Below are positions 27,950-38,609 of a DNA stretch of 64,000 nt, one piece after another. Source of the DNA: Accumulibacter sp. GTDB taxonomy: Bacteria > Pseudomonadota > Gammaproteobacteria > Burkholderiales > Rhodocyclaceae. The DNA is taken from the NCBI GenBank assembly GCA_017302455.1, contig JAFLDO010000028.1:1-64000 (forward strand). Reading direction: 5' to 3'. The stretch's first letter is position 1. Each line of letters opens with the position of its first letter. The notes beneath the pieces are model-generated. The model was not told the origin of the DNA, searched no databases, and saw only the letters and a list, made by a program, of their open reading frames with translations. Position numbers and translations under genes: made by a program.

Positions 27950-30361
27950 TCATTGGTAAAGGGCTGCCTGCAATCCCGACACGGCTTCCCTGAGACCGCG
28001 CATACCGCCGAAGTGGCGGCTGGCGATCTCGGAGGGGGTGCCGAAGCGGTCGAAGGGCGTGACCTTCATCAGTTCGGACAGGGTGTTGAATTGCAGGATG
28101 CCGCGATCGATGTACCTGTCGATCAGCAGCGAAAGGACTTCGCGGGCGGTCTCGCTATATTGGCCGAAGAAGTCCGGCGTGGTTTGGCGCGCGCGTTTCG
28201 CCCGCTCGCGGCGGGTCAGCAACGGCGTATTCCAGGCCAGATGGCACAGCAGGTCAAATGGATCGGCGTCGGGCTGATCGGCGCTCACCGCGAGTTCCTC
28301 AAAGCTGATGCCACGCTCGGTCAGTTCCCGGAGAACTTCGCTACGGGTATCGGGATTGGCCCACGCGGATTGCAAATCGGCGCGCTCACGGTACAGCGAA
28401 CGGACGGTACGTCCGGAGTACTCGGTGTAGCGTACGACCTGCAGCTTCTTGCCGTCGGAGTCGAGATCGTACACGAGATGGCCGATGATCTCGACTTCGC
28501 CGCCGTCGACATAGAACTTGCGCGGCTCGTCTGGCGGGTCGGTCAGGATGATGCCATTACCGACTTCGCCATCGTTCGTTTCGACGCGGTATTCCACTTC
28601 GGGCTGCCTAACGTGCGGGGGCGTTTCGACGATGGTGTCGAACGTTTCGCCGCTCTCATCAACGGTGACTTCCTCGATACGTGCCGGCTCGCCATCGAAA
28701 TCAGGATCGGCGAAGTGGCGGGTGGCAGTGCCGGTAAAATCGATGATGACGAAGTATTCCTTGCCGTAATCTACCTTTAGGCGCGTTCCACGGCCGATGA
28801 TCTGCTTGAACTCCGTGTGAGAGCCGATGACGCGTGCCAGCGCGACGTATTTCACCATCTCGGCATTGACGCCGGTGGTCAACAATTGGGAGGTGGTGAG
28901 GAGGACCGGGGTCGGTCTGTCTACGTCCTGAAAGTGCGCGAGATGGGTCAGGCCAATGGCCTCCTCGTCGCCCGTCACCCGGCAGACGTAGTCAGGGTAC
29001 TGGCTGACAAGGTCGCTGTTGAGGTTCAGCAGTTCTTGCCGCATCTCGGCCGCGTGTTCCTGGTCGACGCAGAATACGATCGTCTTTGCGAAACGGTCTG
29101 TGCCCTTGAGGAAATCGGTCAGGTGCCGAGCAATCGCCCGCGTGCGCGAGCGCAGTGCCACGACACGCTCGAAATCCTTCGTCTGGTACTCCTCATCAGG
29201 CACCTTGCGGCCAAAGCGGTCGAGTTCGTTCTTTGACGGACGCCAGCCCGCGGCATCTACGCTGGTGATCACACGATGCACACGATAAGGCGCGAGGAAG
29301 CCGTCCTCGATCCCCTGGCGCAGGCTGTAGGTGTAAACCGGGTTGCCGAAATACCGATAAGTATCACGCGCCTCGTCTCGCAGAGGCGTCGCCGTCATGC
29401 CGAACTGGACGGCAGACGCGAAGTAGTCGAGGAGGACTCGCCAACTGCTGTCATCGCGACTCGATCCGCGATGACATTCATCAACGATGATGAGATCGAA
29501 AAAATCGGGGCGGTACTGGCGAAAGATGTCTTCGCTGGCGGTGGACAGGGCCTGATAGATGCCGAAGTACAGGTCGCGGCTTTTGCTGACGTCGCCACCA
29601 GAGATCTTGTGGCGAGCCTCACCGAAGGGCGCGAACATTTTGGCCATCGGGTCGTCGACGAGAATGTTGCGGTCGGCCAGAAACAGTATCTTCGGACGAC
29701 GGTACTCGCCGGTCCGGTTCCAGCGACTGTTCCACAGCTTCCAACAAATTTGGAAAGCGACACAGGTTTTGCCGGTGCCCGTGGCCAGAGTGACCAAGAT
29801 GCGTGTCTCTCCGAGTAGGATGGCTTCGATGACCCGATGGATGGCGATCTGCTGATAGTAGCGTGGCACCTTCCCGGAAACGAGATTGAACGGCTCAAGC
29901 AGATGTGCGGTAGCAGATTCTGGCACCTGCGCGGCAGCCCTCAGACGTTGCCACAGTTCGGCGGGCGTTGCGAAGCGCTCGACCTCGCGCTCGCTGCCGC
30001 TGAGGTAGTCGATCTCGATGATGCGCTGACCGTTGGTCGCGTAAGCGAACTTCAGTCCGAGCATCTCGGCGGATTCGCGGGCCTGTTGCACGCCGGCTTC
30101 GACGGCTAGGCCAACGGCCTTCGCTTCGACGATAGCGAGCAAATAGTCACGCCGGTAGTACAGGATATAGTCGGCACGCCTCTGCTTTCCGCGGCGAACC
30201 CGACCGCCGGTGACAATGATCCGTCCGTCGGTGAAACTGCGCTGTTCGCCAATGGCGTGCGGTTCGGTCGACCAGCCGGCTGCGACCAGCCGAGGGGTGA
30301 CATATTCGCGACAGGTGTCCGCTTCGGTCAGAACGCCGGGGTGTGGTGGAGGCGTCGTCAT
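27950..30361 (-). CDS. hsdR: Type I restriction endonuclease subunit R
   Basis: The 803-residue subunit has an N-terminal nuclease core (RADYILYYRRDYLLAIVEAKA), a superfamily 2 translocase with Walker A ATGTGKT, DECH box (IIVDECHRGS), MTATPL and IGRGTRLK motifs, and an EcoEI-type C-terminal region. This size suits the EcoEI-like type I class. It cuts unmodified DNA after translocation, as part of an R2M2S complex. It is first in a five-gene minus-strand operon, so the defence genes are probably transcribed from the AT-rich stretch just upstream (30362-30450). Confidence 0.95.
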   Translation of the reverse strand: MTTPPPHPGVLTEADTCREYVTPRLVAAGWSTEPHAIGEQRSFTDGRIIVTGGRVRRGKQRRADYILYYRRDYLLAIVEAKAVGLAVEAGVQQARESAEMLGLKFAYATNGQRIIEIDYLSGSEREVERFATPAELWQRLRAAAQVPESATAHLLEPFNLVSGKVPRYYQQIAIHRVIEAILLGETRILVTLATGTGKTCVAFQICWKLWNSRWNRTGEYRRPKILFLADRNILVDDPMAKMFAPFGEARHKISGGDVSKSRDLYFGIYQALSTASEDIFRQYRPDFFDLIIVDECHRGSSRDDSSWRVLLDYFASAVQFGMTATPLRDEARDTYRYFGNPVYTYSLRQGIEDGFLAPYRVHRVITSVDAAGWRPSKNELDRFGRKVPDEEYQTKDFERVVALRSRTRAIARHLTDFLKGTDRFAKTIVFCVDQEHAAEMRQELLNLNSDLVSQYPDYVCRVTGDEEAIGLTHLAHFQDVDRPTPVLLTTSQLLTTGVNAEMVKYVALARVIGSHTEFKQIIGRGTRLKVDYGKEYFVIIDFTGTATRHFADPDFDGEPARIEEVTVDESGETFDTIVETPPHVRQPEVEYRVETNDGEVGNGIILTDPPDEPRKFYVDGGEVEIIGHLVYDLDSDGKKLQVVRYTEYSGRTVRSLYRERADLQSAWANPDTRSEVLRELTERGISFEELAVSADQPDADPFDLLCHLAWNTPLLTRRERAKRARQTTPDFFGQYSETAREVLSLLIDRYIDRGILQFNTLSELMKVTPFDRFGTPSEIASRHFGGMRGLREAVSGLQAALYQ

Positions 30362-30722
30362 TGGCTGGCAAGCTCTGGTATGTGCATGATTTTAGGATTT
30401 TTTGTTGTTGTGCGACAGTCATTATCGCACTACAAAGGCGCACCAGATGAGCCTCATTTCGCGTTGGCGTACCTCACGAAACCAGGGCACACGCCATCGC
30501 AAAACCCGTCCAGGCCCCTCGGAAAGTCACGTCAAAACAACCGCTTGAAAAAACCGTACCAAATTTGAGAAGTCAGGAGGTTTCGAGAGAAATGGCCGTT
30601 AAGAGCGCAGAAATGACATTTGTGGAGTAAGCGAGGTCAACAGGTTTACACGAAAAACCCCGCAAAACAAGGCGTTCAGCGGGGTATTCGTTTTTGGTGC
30701 AGACAATTTGGGTCTGGTGTCC
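30362..30722. other. Gene-free junction between the defence operon and tRNA-Ser
   Basis: No gene is seen. An AT-rich patch at 30380-30430 probably holds the minus-strand hsdR promoter; GATAAT read on the minus strand near 30425 is a possible -10 without a clear -35. The tRNA-Ser terminator lies at 30654-30685. No copy of the tRNA 3' end was found that would mark an integration site. Confidence 0.4.
30654..30685 (-). terminator. Intrinsic terminator of tRNA-Ser
   Basis: On the minus strand a CCCCGC/GCGGGG stem (30680-30685 with 30659-30664) with a 15-base loop is followed by five T (30654-30658). It lies about 40 bases after the tRNA. Confidence 0.75.
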
Positions 30723-30813
<91 letters not shown>

Positions 30814-30898
30814 CAGGCGCGCAATGGTAGCACAACCTGCGCGGATGATATGCGCTCGGGCAAGACTTTTCGCTTCCTTCCTCGCCCTGTCCGATCCA

Positions 30899-32281
<1,383 letters not shown>

Positions 32282-33601
32282 CTAGCTCTTTTTCTCTCTT
32301 GCACGTCGATCGAGTTCGCGCAGCTGTGCCAGCTTCTCGCCGATCCGAATCTCGAGGCCACGCTCGACCGGTCGATACCAATCGACCACCGGCATGCCCT
32401 CGGGGAAATAGCTCTCACCAGCGGCATAGGCGCCGGCTTCGTCGTGCGCGTAGCGATAATTCCTGCCGTAGTCCAGGTCCTTCATCAAGCGCGTCGGCGC
32501 ATTGCGCAGACGGACCGGCACCGGGCGCGAACCGTCACTACTGACGAAAGCGCGCGCGGCATTATACGCGAGGTAGGCCGCATTGGACTTGGCCGCCATC
32601 GCCAGATAGAGCACCGCTTCGGCAAGGGCCAGTTCGCCTTCCGGCGAACCGAGACGCTCGAACGTCTCGGCGGCGTCCAGGGCGATGCGTGCCGCGCGCG
32701 GGTCGGCCAGACCGATATCTTCCCAGGCCATGCGGATGAGACGCCGCGCCAGATAGCGGGGATCGGCACCCCCATCGAGCATCCGGCAAAACCAGTACAA
32801 CGCGGCGTCCGGCGACGAACCACGAACGGACTTGTGGAGGGCCGAGATCTGGTCATAGAACGCGTCACCTCCCTTGTCGAAACGACGCAGGCTCTGCGCC
32901 AGCGTCTGGTCGACGAACGCACCGTCAACGCTCGTCACGCGCTCCGTAGCGGCCGCCGTACCGACCTGCTCGACGAGGTTGAGCAGACGCCGAGCGTCAC
33001 CATCAGCCTGACCGATCAGACGCGCACGCGCGTCAGCGTCGAAGCCGAGACCGGGAAGCGCGAGCCGGCACGCGCGCTCGAACAACTGGCCCAATTCAGT
33101 CGCCGAGAGCGGGTGCAGAACGTACACCGAAGCCCGCGAGAGCAGCGCCGAGTTGACCTCGAACGACGGGTTTTCGGTTGTCGCACCGACAAAGGTCAGC
33201 AGCCCGCCTTCAACATACGGCAGAAACGCGTCCTGCTGAGCCTTGTTGAAACGATGTACTTCATCGACGAAGAGAATGGTCCGCCGACCACTGAGCGCGC
33301 GTGTCGTTTCGGCACGCGCCACTGCGGCACGAATGTCCTTGACGCCCGAAAAGACCGCCGAGAGCGCCATGAAGTCGGCGTCGAAGGCATCAGCCATCAA
33401 TCGCGCCAGTGTCGTCTTGCCGACACCCGGGGGTCCCCAGAGAATCATGCTGTGCAGTTGTCCGGACTGGAACGCCGTCGCCAGAGGTTTCCCCGGCGCC
33501 AGCAGATGCGTCTGTCCGATCACCTCGGCCAGCGTTCGAGGTCGCAGTCTCTCGGCCAACGGGGTGCTTGGATGATTATCGAGAGGAAGATCGTTGATCA
33601 T
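32282..33601 (-). CDS. rarA: Replication-associated recombination protein A (MgsA/RarA AAA+ ATPase)
   Basis: A 439-residue AAA+ protein related to clamp-loader subunits, acting at stalled forks. Walker A is GPPGVGKTT, Walker B ILFVDEVHRF, sensor 1 FVGATTENPSFEVN, and the Arg finger region LLSRASVY. The C-terminal tetramerisation domain (GARDPRYLARRL-like, AAKSNAAYLAYNAA, RNAPTRLMKDLDYG) is complete. It lies about 100 bases upstream of serS; rarA-serS neighbourhood is common in proteobacteria. Confidence 0.95.
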   Translation of the reverse strand: MINDLPLDNHPSTPLAERLRPRTLAEVIGQTHLLAPGKPLATAFQSGQLHSMILWGPPGVGKTTLARLMADAFDADFMALSAVFSGVKDIRAAVARAETTRALSGRRTILFVDEVHRFNKAQQDAFLPYVEGGLLTFVGATTENPSFEVNSALLSRASVYVLHPLSATELGQLFERACRLALPGLGFDADARARLIGQADGDARRLLNLVEQVGTAAATERVTSVDGAFVDQTLAQSLRRFDKGGDAFYDQISALHKSVRGSSPDAALYWFCRMLDGGADPRYLARRLIRMAWEDIGLADPRAARIALDAAETFERLGSPEGELALAEAVLYLAMAAKSNAAYLAYNAARAFVSSDGSRPVPVRLRNAPTRLMKDLDYGRNYRYAHDEAGAYAAGESYFPEGMPVVDWYRPVERGLEIRIGEKLAQLRELDRRAREKKS

Positions 33602-34377
33602 CTCGTTCAGTTTGAGGAAAAGGCGCCAGCGCTGGTCACTACAGGCGCGCGCTCCGTGTCAGCCCAGCGTAGCCGCATGCTAACAGTTTTTGCCGCCGCC
33701 ACTTGCCGGGACCACACGCCACGGTCACGGATCGGGACGAAGTGTGGCGAAGGGCGCCGCGACGGGCCACCACCGGCAAGCCCGCGCGGCGCATGGCCGC
33801 TGGCAGAGCATTCCCGGTCCACGCTCAAACTACTCGGATAGCGCTGATTTATTGACACTGTGACATTAGGCACGGAACATCCTGACGGCCAGCGGTATCG
33901 TTCGCCTGTCCCTTCCGGGGCTGTCATCACAAGGCCACTTTTCATGAGAACCGAGAACCCATGCAGCGAATTCCATCGGCGCCAGAGCGCCCGGAGCGCG
34001 ATCTCCCTCGAGGAATACGAGTCGCAAATGGCTGCACTCGGCCAGCAGGCCTTCAAGTCGTCGTTTCACTCCACTCCAGTTCAAGAAGCCAACGAACGAC
34101 ACCACGTCGCGGGTGTCCTGCTCGGAGTAGCGCCCAGCCTATCGCGCTAATGATGTAGCGAAAGTCCAATAGGGGCGGAATCAAGCCCTGCAGCGACATG
34201 GATACCGAGCGTTGGACCGGGTGCAATGCCCGGTCTTTTTTCGTCCAGGCTTCGCGCCTTGCGGTGCCAGCCAGTTGCCGATCGCGGGCACACTCGCGTT
34301 CGCCGACCAGGTCGACGAGCGATCCCATACCCGACGGCACACTCTGCCGTCGCGCGGACCCCGCACCGACCGCAGAT
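33602..34377. other. Gene-free 0.78-kb stretch with an orphan terminator
   Basis: No reading frame on either strand has recognisable features. A TTGACA hexamer at 33852-33857 with only a weak -10 (GAACAT, 33875-33880) and a plus-strand intrinsic terminator at 34215-34241 suggest a possible plus-strand transcript of up to about 370 bases, although both flanking genes are on the minus strand. Confidence 0.4.
34215..34241 (+). terminator. Orphan plus-strand intrinsic terminator
   Basis: A perfect 7-bp stem GACCGGG/CCCGGTC with a 7-base loop is followed by six T (34236-34241). Neither neighbouring gene is on the plus strand, so it may end an unannotated small RNA. Confidence 0.7.
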
Positions 34378-35775
34378 TTACGCAGACGGCTTGAAGGCGT
34401 CGAGTACCGATTGTTCGAGCTCGGTGAAGGCCTCGCTCACGTACTCGCTCAAGCGATCGAGGTTCGGTAGTTCGTCCGTGGCGATCAGGCCAAAGAAGAG
34501 TTGCCCGGCATAGCTGAACAAGGTGATGTTGAGCAGATTGCCGGGGGGCAGCGTGCTGATCGGATGCAGTTCGTCGATCCGCGCTCCCTTGACGTAGAGG
34601 TACTCGCTCGGACCCGGGACATTCGACACCAGCGTGTTACCGGTCGGCGGCAGGCGGTTGCTCAGGTTCAGCTTTTCCGTGAGCAGGCCGACGAGGGACG
34701 TGAGCACCGTGTAGGACTCGATCGCCTCTGGCGCGACGCTATCGATCATCGAGCGGACATTGCGCAGCGAGAAGCCGATGTTGCGCAGGCGAACATAGGG
34801 ATCGTCGGTTGGCGGCGACAACTCGACCTGGACGAAGCCGATTTTATTGCCGGCGCCCTCCTCGCCTTCCTTGCGCAGGTTGACCGGCATCTGAATCGTG
34901 ATTGGCCGCTTCAGGTCGACCCCTTCGTCTCGCAGATAGCGGTGCAGGGCACCGTCCAGGCAGGTCAGCGCGACATGATTCAGCGTCGACCGCGTCCTCG
35001 TGCGAATGCCGCTGACCCTGTCCATGGCCACGCCAGCCGTGGCGAACTGGCGGCCGGCAGTCACCTGCCCGGTCAGCGGGGTGTTGCCATCGGCCACGAA
35101 AGGTAGCGAAATTGCGTTCTTGGTGAGCTTGACGCTTTCCAGCAGCAGCATCCCGGCCAGACGGCCAACGCCCAGCGCCAGCTTGCCGGCGCCCGCCAGT
35201 TCGCCAAGCAGCGACTGCGCCATCTTGTCCTTCAAGCGCCTTTCCTTGCCCTCGCCGGTACGGTGGCGGATCGACCAGAGCGGCCTCACTTCAAGATCCG
35301 ACGCGGCACGGGAGAGCGAGTCCGCTGCCCACCGCATCATCGTCACACCGTCAGCGCAAGCGTGGTGCATCTTCAGGTACAAGGCGAAACGCGCTTCACT
35401 CAGGCCATCGATGACATGCAATTCCCACAGGGGGCGCGAGCGATCGAGCATCGGTTGATGCAGACGCGACGCCAGTTCGTACAGTTCCCGCCTGCCGTTC
35501 TTGCCTCTGCGCAGGCGGTGGTAGAAGACATGCTGGCTGAGATCCACCGACTCGGCTTCCTGCCAGGTGGGCATGCCCGTCAGCGAAAAATGGATCACGC
35601 GGTTGAACGGTGGCTCGACGTCGGTGAACGTCAGGAACTCCCGGTGCAGGTCGCCGACGAAAGCCGCTCGCGACCCAGGCGGCCGCTTGCAGATCATGAG
35701 TCCGCCGACGTGCTTCGGACTGGCCTCCGACTCGGCAAGGAAGAAGCCCAGATCAATCAACGATAGTTTGTGCAT
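34378..35775 (-). CDS. WS/DGAT-family O-acyltransferase
   Basis: A 465-residue bifunctional wax-ester synthase/diacylglycerol acyltransferase. The condensing motif HHxxxDG appears as MHHACADGVTMM (about residue 135). The N-terminal PLWELHVIDGL block, the central PVNLRKEGEEGAGNKIGFVQV block and the NVPGP block (LVSNVPGPSEYLYVKGA) are all present. It transfers acyl groups from acyl-CoA to alcohols or diacylglycerol, making neutral storage lipids at the inner membrane. The start MHKLSLID at 35775 has a GGGGG-rich site; the open frame further upstream lacks family sequence. The neighbouring phasin gene fits a storage-compound theme. Confidence 0.93.
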   Translation of the reverse strand: MHKLSLIDLGFFLAESEASPKHVGGLMICKRPPGSRAAFVGDLHREFLTFTDVEPPFNRVIHFSLTGMPTWQEAESVDLSQHVFYHRLRRGKNGRRELYELASRLHQPMLDRSRPLWELHVIDGLSEARFALYLKMHHACADGVTMMRWAADSLSRAASDLEVRPLWSIRHRTGEGKERRLKDKMAQSLLGELAGAGKLALGVGRLAGMLLLESVKLTKNAISLPFVADGNTPLTGQVTAGRQFATAGVAMDRVSGIRTRTRSTLNHVALTCLDGALHRYLRDEGVDLKRPITIQMPVNLRKEGEEGAGNKIGFVQVELSPPTDDPYVRLRNIGFSLRNVRSMIDSVAPEAIESYTVLTSLVGLLTEKLNLSNRLPPTGNTLVSNVPGPSEYLYVKGARIDELHPISTLPPGNLLNITLFSYAGQLFFGLIATDELPNLDRLSEYVSEAFTELEQSVLDAFKPSA

Positions 35776-36145
35776 GCATCCCCCTGTGTTTGGCGCGGCG
35801 ACAACGCCTGCGCAGCCATCCGACCGGCCGGCGGACAGCAGCAGCGACTCCCCTCCCGGCGAAGCCTCCTGCCGTACAGACGCCATCGGCCTGGCCGCGG
35901 CCACCGGCGGCATGGCGCCGACCGACGCACGGCGCGCTGACCACACAATCGCCCGGTCACCGGGCAATGGCAGACGATCCCGCCCTTGAGGCCCGCCAAG
36001 GATACATCATCACGGCAGATCTCAATTAGAGGAAGGCACCCAGCACTTTAGTGTGTGCGCTCTAGGGCTTGTCGCTAGACTGGCTGTGTTGGCTGGTCAA
36101 GCAGCTACGCAAACTTTCGGATCCCGTTGGATAAAGGAGAAACAG

Positions 36146-36613
36146 ATGAGCAACACACTGACAACATTGGTCGACCGGGTTAGCAATGAGCAACTCCTGA
36201 CGAACGGCCGCGAATCCGTACGCAAACTCTGGCTGTGCGGTCTTGGCGCCTACTCGCTGGCCACGAGGACCAGTACGCAGGCTTTTGGCGACTTGGTACG
36301 TGAAGGCAAGGCCTTCAGCCCCAAGGCGCGTCGGCAAATCGAGGAGAAGTCCGCCGAACTGAAGAGCAGCGCCACGGCGACTATTGCGCGTGGTGAAGAG
36401 TTGGTCAAGGAACGCGTCGTACGGCCGCTCGATTTCCTGGTTCTGGCAACCAGGCGTGATGTCGAGCAGTTGTCGATGCGGGTGGTCCAGCTCGCCTCGG
36501 AGGTGCACAGTCTGGTCAGCAGCAAGGCCAAGCCGATGGTCGAGCCACCGGCCAAGTCGGCAAGCGAGTCGCCGACTGCCGAGATCGCACCGACCGCAGA
36601 CAAGACTTCCTGA
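36146..36613 (+). CDS. Polyhydroxyalkanoate granule-associated protein (phasin)
   Basis: The 155-residue protein matches the PhaF/PhaI-type granule protein family: RKLWLCGLGAYS, then a long amphipathic helix with FGDLVREGKAF and heptad-like spacing through about residue 125, ending in a low-complexity Pro/Ala/Ser tail. It coats PHA granules and influences their number. The ATG has a near-ideal AAAGGAGA site. The gene is alone on the plus strand and divergent from the WS/DGAT gene, followed by a terminator-like hairpin. Confidence 0.88.
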   Translation: MSNTLTTLVDRVSNEQLLTNGRESVRKLWLCGLGAYSLATRTSTQAFGDLVREGKAFSPKARRQIEEKSAELKSSATATIARGEELVKERVVRPLDFLVLATRRDVEQLSMRVVQLASEVHSLVSSKAKPMVEPPAKSASESPTAEIAPTADKTS

Positions 36614-36637
36614 CACTGCTTGCATGAGGTTCATGAG

Positions 36638-36662
36638 GGGCCAGCGAAGCCGCCTGGCCCTT
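36638..36662 (+). terminator. Probable phasin terminator
   Basis: GGGCCAG (36638-36644) pairs with CTGGCCC (36654-36660), followed only by TT. The stem is strong but the T tract is short. Confidence 0.45.
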
Positions 36663-36741
36663 CGTCGCGTCGGTCGCCACGAGGCACCCGACAAGAGATC
36701 GGCGCAGTCGCCGGTCCGGCAGCGCCCCAACGGCACGCTGC

Positions 36742-37698
36742 CTAGTCGGCGCGCACCTTCGCCGCCTCGCCAAGCAGCCATCGCCGAAAGGCGCTGACCA
36801 CCGGACGATCGGCAACGGCTTCCGGCACGACCAGATAGTAAGCCTGCGTCCGCCGGATGATGATGTCGAATGGCACTACCAGGCGACCGGCCGCCACCTC
36901 GGCTTCGACCAGCGGCTTCGACGCCAACGCCACACCGACACCATCGATCGCCGCCGAGAGGACGAGCCCGGGATCACTGAAATGAGTGCCGGCGTCAGCG
37001 TCTATACCTGTCACGCCGGCAACCTGCAGCCATTCCTCCCAACTCGGACGATCCATCAGCTCCATGATCGATTCGTCATGAAGGAGATTGTGACGGCGCA
37101 GATCAGCCGGCACATTCAGCGGCCGCATCCCGAACAGCAGACGGGGACTGCACACCACCACGTAGACCGGTGCGAACAGGCGATCGACGCGACAACCATC
37201 GTACTGACCACGACCAAAGCGAATGAATACTTCGGTTTCGTCGTCACGCACGTCGATTCCTTCAAGACCGGAAACGCCGGACGCATCACGCCCGTCGATG
37301 GTTTCCAGCGATGCCGTCAGGTGCAGTTCCACCTCCGGGTGCAAGGCCGTCAGTTTCTCAAGGTGGCGGATCAGCCACCGCGTCAGGAAAGCCGGCGGCG
37401 ATGTCACGATCAGACGCCCGCCCGTTTGCTGCTGGCGGGTGCATTCGATGGCAGCAGCAAAGCACTCCAGGCCTTCGCGCACCTTCGGCAGCATGGCGCG
37501 ACCTTCGCGCGTCAGCTCGAGCGCCCGTGTCAAGCGGTGGAACAAGGAAAACCCCAGGTACTCCTCGAGGCCGCGAATCTGGTGACTGATCGCGGTTGGC
37601 GTCACCGACAGCTCGTCGCTGGCATCCTTGAAACTCAGATGACGAGCGGCGGCCTCGAAGGCACGCAAGGAGTTCAGCGGAGGCAGGCGGTAGGTCAT
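36742..37698 (-). CDS. LysR-family regulator, GcvA-like
   Basis: The 318-residue protein begins with PPLNSLRAFEAAARHLSFK and the winged-helix ELSVTPTAISHQIRGLEEYLG, the hallmark of the GcvA subgroup. The effector-binding domain of two Rossmann-like lobes follows. GcvA regulates glycine cleavage in E. coli, but subgroup members have many targets. It is divergent from a small gene at 37815, which is a plausible target. Effector unknown. Confidence 0.92.
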   Translation of the reverse strand: MTYRLPPLNSLRAFEAAARHLSFKDASDELSVTPTAISHQIRGLEEYLGFSLFHRLTRALELTREGRAMLPKVREGLECFAAAIECTRQQQTGGRLIVTSPPAFLTRWLIRHLEKLTALHPEVELHLTASLETIDGRDASGVSGLEGIDVRDDETEVFIRFGRGQYDGCRVDRLFAPVYVVVCSPRLLFGMRPLNVPADLRRHNLLHDESIMELMDRPSWEEWLQVAGVTGIDADAGTHFSDPGLVLSAAIDGVGVALASKPLVEAEVAAGRLVVPFDIIIRRTQAYYLVVPEAVADRPVVSAFRRWLLGEAAKVRAD

Positions 37699-37814
37699 AT
37701 GGCTGAAATTTTCTCACGCATTGGCTGATATTAGATCGTTTGCCAGCCCGCCACCAAGGAAATACAGTACCCGTGAATTCTCGGATACCGAGACCACTAC
37801 AAAGGAAGACCAGC

Positions 37815-37994
37815 ATGAAAACCGACCTCACCCGCGAACAGATGATGATGATCGTTGAGCGCGCACGTCAACAACGCAGCATCGCCGCCGGGGACGTCAT
37901 TGCCGCCGGTACTCGCAAGGCGCTTGTCACACTCGCCCGTTGGGTGGACCGGTTCCTGCACATCCTGCTGATGTCGCCGACCGCGCGCCAGTAA
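37815..37994 (+). CDS. Small hypothetical protein
   Basis: A 59-residue protein: a charged N-terminus (MKTDLTREQMMMIVERARQQ) and a basic amphipathic C-terminal half (ALVTLARWVDRFLHILL). The start is preceded by AAAGGAAG. No named family is recognised; it has a faint DUF1127-like character. It is divergent from the LysR gene and may be under its control. Confidence 0.6.
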   Translation: MKTDLTREQMMMIVERARQQRSIAAGDVIAAGTRKALVTLARWVDRFLHILLMSPTARQ

Positions 37995-38105
37995 GGACAG
38001 CGCTCGCCAGCCTGCTGCCGAAAGCGTGAGAGAATTCGCGACCTAGTCAACGCCGCACGCTCGCCGGAACGCTGTCGCGGCGTCCGTCGGCCAAAGGAAG
38101 CAGCC

Positions 38106-38531
38106 ATGGCAAGAGTACAGATACACCTGCCCGACCACTTCGTATTCTCGACCGACATTGCGCTTTACGTTGGCCACATCAACTACGGCGGCCACCTCGA
38201 CAACGCGCTGCTGCTTTCCCTGGTTTCCGAGGCACGCGTGCGCTTCTTCAAGTCGCTGGGCTACACCGAACTGGACGTCGAGGGACGCGGGATCGTTGTT
38301 GCCGACGCAGCGCTCCAGTACCAGTCGGAAGCGTTCCACGGCGAGGTGATGGTCGTTGACATGGTCGCCGACGAATTCCGCAGCAAAGGCTGCGATCTGG
38401 TCTGGCGGATGCGCGACAAGGCGACTCAGCGCGACGTGGCCTGCGGAAAAACGGGCATCGTTTTCTTCGACTACGCAGCGCGCAAGACGGCGGCGGTTCC
38501 CGAAAGCTTCCGCACGCGTGCCGGCATCTGA
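38106..38531 (+). CDS. Hotdog-fold acyl-CoA thioesterase (4HBT family)
   Basis: The 141-residue protein has the single hotdog domain of YbgC/FadM-like thioesterases: VGHINYGGHLDNALLLSLVSEAR, where the usual Asp of the catalytic region is in GGHLDN, and SLGYTELDVEGRGIVVADA. It hydrolyses acyl-CoA thioesters in the cytoplasm; the chain specificity is unknown. No operon partner is evident. Confidence 0.88.
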   Translation: MARVQIHLPDHFVFSTDIALYVGHINYGGHLDNALLLSLVSEARVRFFKSLGYTELDVEGRGIVVADAALQYQSEAFHGEVMVVDMVADEFRSKGCDLVWRMRDKATQRDVACGKTGIVFFDYAARKTAAVPESFRTRAGI

Positions 38532-38609
38532 TCGCTTGCCGGTCATCTTCCCGCTCCGGCTGCGCACGCCGGCCGAAAGGCCGGCGCTGCCAGTCGCGCG
38601 GAGCAGCGG

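Noticed and set aside
34053..34340. Minus-strand frame of 95 codons in the rarA-WS/DGAT gap
   Set aside because: It runs through the orphan terminator hairpin and shows no domain features.
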